64,000 nucleotides of DNA from Symbiodinium natans (lineage: Eukaryota; Sar; Dinophyceae; Suessiales; Symbiodiniaceae): NCBI GenBank assembly GCA_905221605.1, contig CAJNDS010002113.1, positions 343,001-407,000 on the forward strand. The letters are read 5' to 3'. Of the stretch, positions 60,381 through 64,000 are shown in pieces. The translations under genes were made by a program, and so were the position numbers. The notes below the pieces were generated by a model that was given only the letters and a program-made list of their open reading frames with translations, was not told the origin of the DNA and did not search any database. The stretch's first letter is position 1, and every line of letters begins with the position of its first letter.

Positions 60381-60911
60381 ATGTTTCAACCTAGTGTGAA
60401 TCATTACCGTCTGACTGCACCCGGCTTTCGAACTACACGACGCGCGCGGTCAGCTCACCACCGGTCGCCACACCATCACCACGGTCGCGGTCACCATGTC
60501 ACTTGCGGTCGCCACGCGATCAGCACACGGTCACCACGCCATCACGGCACGGTTATCATACGGTCACCACATCACCACACTGGTTACCGCACGCTCACCA
60601 CACGCTCACCACGCGGTCACCACACAGTTCCCACTCCGTCACCTGCTCACTCAAGACTCAGAAACCTTTTTTCCCAGAAATTCCCTGTGCTTCGAGAAAC
60701 TGCTGCTGCTAGTGCTGCCTACGTGTGCAGCTGCCTGCTCCAAGAGACTGACCAAAACAATACCAGATTCCCAACTGTTCTGAGGGCTTTTGGCCGGAGT
60801 CTAGTTCGATGGGAAATCGGCTTCTCTGCACTTTGGGTGCTGGCCTGCCTGATGCTCGCAGTACGGAATGGAGGATGTATGCCAAAGCGCGCTAGACCCC
60901 CTAAACCCTAA
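60381..60911 (+). CDS. ORF partly made of a 10-bp repeat
   Basis: 176-codon frame. Its first half (60440-60640) is a CGGTCACCAC decamer repeat giving His/Arg/Ser runs. The second half reads SQKFPVLRETAAASAAYVCS and FGRSLVRWEIGFSALWVLAC. Coding status doubtful. Confidence 0.3.
   Translation: MFQPSVNHYRLTAPGFRTTRRARSAHHRSPHHHHGRGHHVTCGRHAISTRSPRHHGTVIIRSPHHHTGYRTLTTRSPRGHHTVPTPSPAHSRLRNLFSQKFPVLRETAAASAAYVCSCLLQETDQNNTRFPTVLRAFGRSLVRWEIGFSALWVLACLMLAVRNGGCMPKRARPPKP
60440..60640. repeat. Degenerate CGGTCACCAC repeat (10-bp period)
   Basis: About 20 decamers, CGGTCACCAC, CGCTCACCAC and similar. Confidence 0.85.
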
Positions 60912-61009
60912 GCCCTCATGACTCTGGGAATTAAGGGCATACTAGCCCTTCCATCCCCCATACCCTGAGGCGGTGACGTGCATGAGACCTTCTGCCACGC
61001 AGCAGGAAA

Positions 61010-61145
61010 AACACCCTAAACCTCAAATCCTAAACCCTAATCCCTACCCCTAAACCCTAAACCCTAAACCCTAAACCCTAAACCCGAAACCCGAAACCCG
61101 AAACCCGAAACCCTAAACCCTAAACCCTAAACCCTAAACCCTGAA
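61010..61145. repeat. CCCTAAA with CCCGAAA block
   Basis: Pure CCCTAAA interrupted by four CCCGAAA units at 61081-61110. Upstream of the exon at 61168. Confidence 0.95.
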
Positions 61146-61167
61146 CCTCGCAAACTTTCATCCCCAG

Positions 61168-61219
61168 GATGGAGCTCCAAAACCGGAGGTTGCCCTGCAT
61201 CGAGGCCATGTCATGGGAG
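61168..61219 (+). CDS. Small exon candidate
   Basis: Acceptor CATCCCCAG|G, donor GAG|GTTTTT. Frame 2 reads MELQNRRLPCIEAMSWE; frame 0 is also open (DGAPKPEVALHRGHV). Confidence 0.45.
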
Positions 61220-61830
61220 GTTTTTTGGGAGGTTTGGCCCTCAACCCGAAACCCGAAACCCTAAACCCTAAACCCCAAACCCTAAACCCCAAACCCTAAA
61301 CCCTAAACCCCAAACCCCAAACCCTGAACCCTAAACCCCGAACCCCGGGGTTGAGGTAGGAGGGCGTGGAGACTAGAAACCGGATTTCCGAATGCGCCCG
61401 AAGCCCAAAGTTGCACATCAGCCCACGGGCTTTCGTGCAATAACAATATTCTTATACTACTGTTACTGTTGCTTTTTTTTCTAATAAGTCTGTATTGTTG
61501 TATTATTCGAGTATCATACTGTTCTCATCATCTCTATTATCTTAGTGGTTTTAGTAGATGATTAACCACGATATTACTATATGACTACCAGTACATTATG
61601 ATAGCATGTTGAAATTCTGAGATTAATGTCACTACATTATCATACAAGCCTTCACTGCCCTCCAAACCTTCACCGAAGCCTCAGCCCGAGGTTTAGGTTA
61701 GGGTTTGATTGAGGTCACGAGTCACAGTGCTTGATGCCAAGGCGTTTTCCCAGAAGCACCCCCAAGAAGTTGGGTAGGACTGTTGGGGATTACTCCTTTG
61801 GGGGCAGGCTTGGGGCTAAATGGCTACACC

Positions 61831-61916
61831 TTGGGATGTTCCCCCTAAACCCCAGACCCTAAACCCTAAACCCTAAACCCCATTAAGGACTGTGAGTATA
61901 CGGGGGGAACCTCCAA
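61831..61916. mobile_element. Family A element with telomere-like core (A8)
   Basis: TTGGGATGTTCCCCCTAAAC on the left and ATTAAGGACTGTGAGTATAC plus GGGGGGAACCTCCAA on the right. The normal core and left subterminal repeat are replaced by CCCTAAA units. Confidence 0.75.
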
Positions 61917-61942
61917 ACCCCTAAACTCAAGACTGCGTCGAG

Positions 61943-62008
61943 GTTTGCCGCCTGATGATGCCCGGCCCTTAGACAAGACTTGCACGTCTTCCACGTCGCT
62001 TGAAGAAG
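61943..62008 (+). CDS. Exon of an unidentified protein
   Basis: Acceptor TGCGTCGAG|GT, donor GAAG|GTTTAG, phase 1/1. Reads LPPDDARPLDKTCTSSTSLE, an acidic, Ser/Thr-rich linker. The donor is the first unit of the following TTTAGGG array. Confidence 0.5.
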
Positions 62009-62159
62009 GTTTAGGGTTTAGGGTTTAGGGTTTAGGGTTTAGGGTTTAGGGGTAGGGTTTAGGGTTTGCTTTGCTCCTGGAATTCGTCGTTCAGCTTGTG
62101 ACCGGTTACGTGTCATCAGTAGGTGCTCCCAAAGCTCAACCTTTGTTGTTTTTCTTCAG

Positions 62160-62247
62160 GGCTAGCGGAATAAATTCGCCGCGGGCGTTGGGTCTGGAGA
62201 GTCTGAGGCGAATCGTAGGATCCCCATGGCTTTTGCCGAGTACCTAG
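62160..62247 (+). CDS. Exon, possible 3' end
   Basis: Excellent acceptor TTGTTGTTTTTCTTCAG|G. Phase 2 in. Reads ASGINSPRALGLESLRRIVG then SPWLLPST, TAG 62245-62247 (or donor A|GTACCT). Confidence 0.55.
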
Positions 62248-62311
62248 TGGAACCAAATCAAGGGAATGGGCCGTGGACACCTTATAAAGTAATATAGGGA
62301 TTATTATGTTT

Positions 62312-62335
62312 TATTTTTTGGGGGTTCTTAAGCAA
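62312..62335. mobile_element. Family B element, right end (B4)
   Basis: TTTTTTGGGGGTTCTTAAGCAA. No left end found. Confidence 0.6.
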
Positions 62336-62365
62336 ATAGTAGAAGAAGAAGGGGCAGGCAGGTCT

Positions 62366-62440
62366 TAGGGTTTAGGGTTTAGGGTTTAGGGTTTAGGGTT
62401 TAGGGTTTAGGGTTTAGGGTTTAGGGTTTAGGGTTTAGGG
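62366..62440. repeat. TTTAGGG array
   Basis: Pure array, about 20 bp upstream of the exon at 62461; orientation opposite to the usual 3' side. Confidence 0.95.
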
Positions 62441-62460
62441 TCTGCACTCCTGACGCTCAG

Positions 62461-62513
62461 ACTCGAAGTCACGCGGATGTACAGACAAGCACCTTGCCTG
62501 CACCATTCACTAG
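62461..62513 (+). CDS. Exon of an unidentified protein
   Basis: Acceptor GACGCTCAG|ACT, consensus donor ACTAG|GTAAGC. Reads TRSHADVQTSTLPAPFT, phase 0 in, 2 out. May be an upstream exon of the phosphatase. Confidence 0.5.
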
Positions 62514-62757
62514 GTAAGCCGATACTGTTGCAAGAGGGTTTACAGGGCCGTCTGAAGGGTTGATTGAGGAGGTTTGGGGCTAAGGTTTCGTGGTTTCAGG
62601 GTTTAGGGTGTTGGGTAGTTTAGGCTTCAGCATTTTTAGGGTGTAGGGGGGCTTCAGATGTTTGGACACCTTGCGTGTAGGGAGGTTTCTACATGTGTGT
62701 GACGAGGCGTGGGGACGAATAGCCTCCGAAGCAAGGGGTTCCGACTACTGGACTCAA

Positions 62758-62845
62758 CCCTGGACCCTCTTTACCTACAGTTTCATGGGTTATACCTACT
62801 AATCAAGGGTAGCTACTACTAATCTGTAGGTAAATAGAGTCCCAG
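62758..62845. mobile_element. Short inverted-repeat element
   Basis: GGACCCTCTTTACCTACAG mirrored by CTGTAGGTAAATAGAGTCC, with TACCTACTAATCAAGGGTAG inside. 88 bp. Confidence 0.65.
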
Positions 62846-63082
62846 GAAGCTGCAATTCCTAATCCCCAACCCTCGGAACCCTAAGCCCGAAGCCCCGCGA
62901 AGGTAAGCAGGTGCTAAACGGGCCAGACTGCACATGAGAAAACCAGGAACTCACTGAGACTCGGAAGCCCTTGGCCCCTCGAAATGACTCGAAGGTTTGT
63001 GTGATCAGGGCTTCTTAGCTCAGATCTTCCAAGCCGGACCGTAAATCCTAAATCCTGAAGCGGATGAGCTCCAGCAGTGCAG

Positions 63083-63590
63083 GAGAAGAATGTTGTGAAC
63101 GTTTCGCCACCCGATGTTGGTGCGAGGCCAGAAAGTTTGAGGCTTTGAAAGTTTTGGCTTCAGGGTGTGGAGATCAGAAGTTCTAGAATTCAACGTGGAA
63201 CTCTACACGGCCAGGATACCCTCATATTGAACTGAATCCTGAACCCTTAAGACCCAACAGCGGGGTTTTGGATTTCGGGTTGGTGGCCTTTGTGCTCAGA
63301 TCTCCTGGTAAGGTTCCTAGGCGACCTGTGCGAAGATGTGTTTTCTGTTCTGAGGTAGAGGGTGAAAGCCCTAAGACCCCTAAACGAAGACCAAAAACCC
63401 TTCCCAAGCTACCCGGCCTCCCCTTCCCCCCCTAAACCCATGAACCCTCACCGTAAATCCTAGCCCGCCCCCCCCCCCCTAAACCCCTCGCCCCCCCAAA
63501 AGCCCCAAAAGTTCCCTAAAAGCGTTTGACGCAGGATAGTCGTGGTAGGAGACCTCCACGGCCACTTCTCTGCCGGGAGCCCCAACAGGC
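63083..63590 (+). CDS. PPP-family Ser/Thr protein phosphatase, N-terminal exons (partial)
   Basis: Exon 63083-63126 reads EKNVVNVSPPDVGA plus two bases; GC-type donor GCGAG|GCCAGA. Exon 63535 to about 63590 (acceptor TTGACGCAG|G) reads IVVVGDLHGHFSAG. Joined in phase 2/2 they give VVNVSPPDVGARIVVVGDLHG, the typical entry to the PPP catalytic domain: an N-V-V-x-V segment, then the GDxHG motif, whose Asp and His are metal ligands in this family (PP1/PP2A/PP5/RdgC). Later motifs (GDxVDRG, GNHE) lie outside or in unseen exons. The 3' border of the second exon is unclear. The intron of 408 nt ends in CCCTAAA-like sequence and C-runs. Confidence 0.7.
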
Positions 63591-63638
63591 CTTCGGGGGG
63601 TTTTGCTTTGTCATAGTGGGGTAACAGTGTACTACTAT

Positions 63639-63722
63639 TGGCTTAAGAACCCCAAAAGAATACAAATAATAATCCCTATAATTACCCTGGCAAGGAAGAT
63701 TTTTTTGGGGGTTCTTAAGCAA
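63639..63722. mobile_element. Family B element (B5)
   Basis: TTGGCTTAAGAACCCC mirrored by GGGGGTTCTTAAGCAA. 84 bp, downstream of the phosphatase exon. 63723-64000 has no supported feature. Confidence 0.85.
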
Positions 63723-64000
63723 TTAGGTCTTTACAATTTTTAAGGGTGCTTAAACTCAATACGGAATAGAAGAATAAATCCTAATCCGATCCCAACCATG
63801 AACTGGTTTTAGGCTTATGCAATGTATGGGTTTCGGCGTAGCTTCCAGCCCTGGCCCACCTTGCGAAGCAAAGCTTGATTGCACGCGAAGCTCCGAGCGC
63901 AAATTGCAGGGCCAAGGGGCTCCAAGGACCCCAACGCAAAGTGTGATATTCGACTATGTCATACTACATCATGAAAACGAAGGACATAGAATGGTGTATA

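Noticed and set aside
60381-60640. His-rich protein domain
   Set aside because: The His/Arg/Ser run is the translation of a CGGTCACCAC decamer repeat.

Overview
The window looks like nuclear DNA of a protist, most likely a dinoflagellate. The evidence is: (i) TTTAGGG-type repeats occur in dozens of interstitial blocks, not at one end; (ii) coding sequence comes in short exons of about 40-200 nt with GC-rich third positions; (iii) acceptors are usually AG followed by G; (iv) donors are mostly GT with several GC, a known dinoflagellate trait; (v) almost all supportable exons read from the + strand, as in unidirectional dinoflagellate gene blocks. No spliced-leader gene, rRNA, tRNA or histone gene was found, so the taxon call is inference. 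Other TTTAGGG lineages, such as green algae or chromerids, are not excluded.

There are no long conventional ORFs. Most long open frames come from microsatellites or GC-rich minisatellites. The real genes are chains of small exons separated by introns of about 100-950 nt. I built exon chains by eye, requiring splice dinucleotides and matching intron phase. The best are: a J-domain (DnaJ-type) protein at 20150-23015, whose J domain with its HPD motif is rebuilt across exons; a five-exon unidentified gene at 43895-46004 with four phase-matched junctions; a Lys/Glu-rich unidentified gene at 3868-7644; a three-exon gene at 50800-51870; two-exon fragments at 32045-32306, 42672-42935 and 58369-58662; and the start of a PPP-family Ser/Thr phosphatase (GDLHG motif) at 63083-63590. 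About 45 further isolated exons have a supported frame but no full gene. A possible minus-strand gene lies at 47060-48342.

The main finding is the intron architecture. The usual order is exon, (TTTAGGG)n, unique or MITE sequence, (CCCTAAA)n, exon. Most introns therefore carry telomere-like arrays in inverted orientation and could fold into hairpins. In many introns the first repeat unit itself supplies the 5' splice site (exon|GTTTAG), and a one-base variant of the CCCTAAA unit (CCCTAAG| or CTAG|) supplies the 3' splice site.

The spacer DNA holds at least five families of short inverted-repeat elements, here called A-E, with 4-9 copies each. B and C copies often abut exon borders. There is also a fold-back element at 36040-36880, arrays of degenerate repeats with about 10-bp period at 50.3, 53.5-54.4, 56.9, 57.8 and 60.5 kb, compound poly(T)-poly(G) tracts, many (TA)n and (TATG)n microsatellites, and an AT-rich island with open frames at 18.9-20.0 kb.

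Layout. 0-8 kb: exons of the Lys/Glu-rich gene. 8.5-17 kb: orphan exons, a minisatellite block at 9.6-10.5 kb and a poly-Ala exon at 14.5 kb. 17-20 kb: a 230-codon ORF, a Lys-rich exon pair and the AT-rich island. 20-23 kb: J-protein. 23-42 kb: orphan exons, minisatellites and the fold-back element. 42-48.4 kb: two exon chains and the minus-strand candidate. 49-58.7 kb: short chains and the 10-bp-period repeat domain. 59-64 kb: orphan exons and the phosphatase start.
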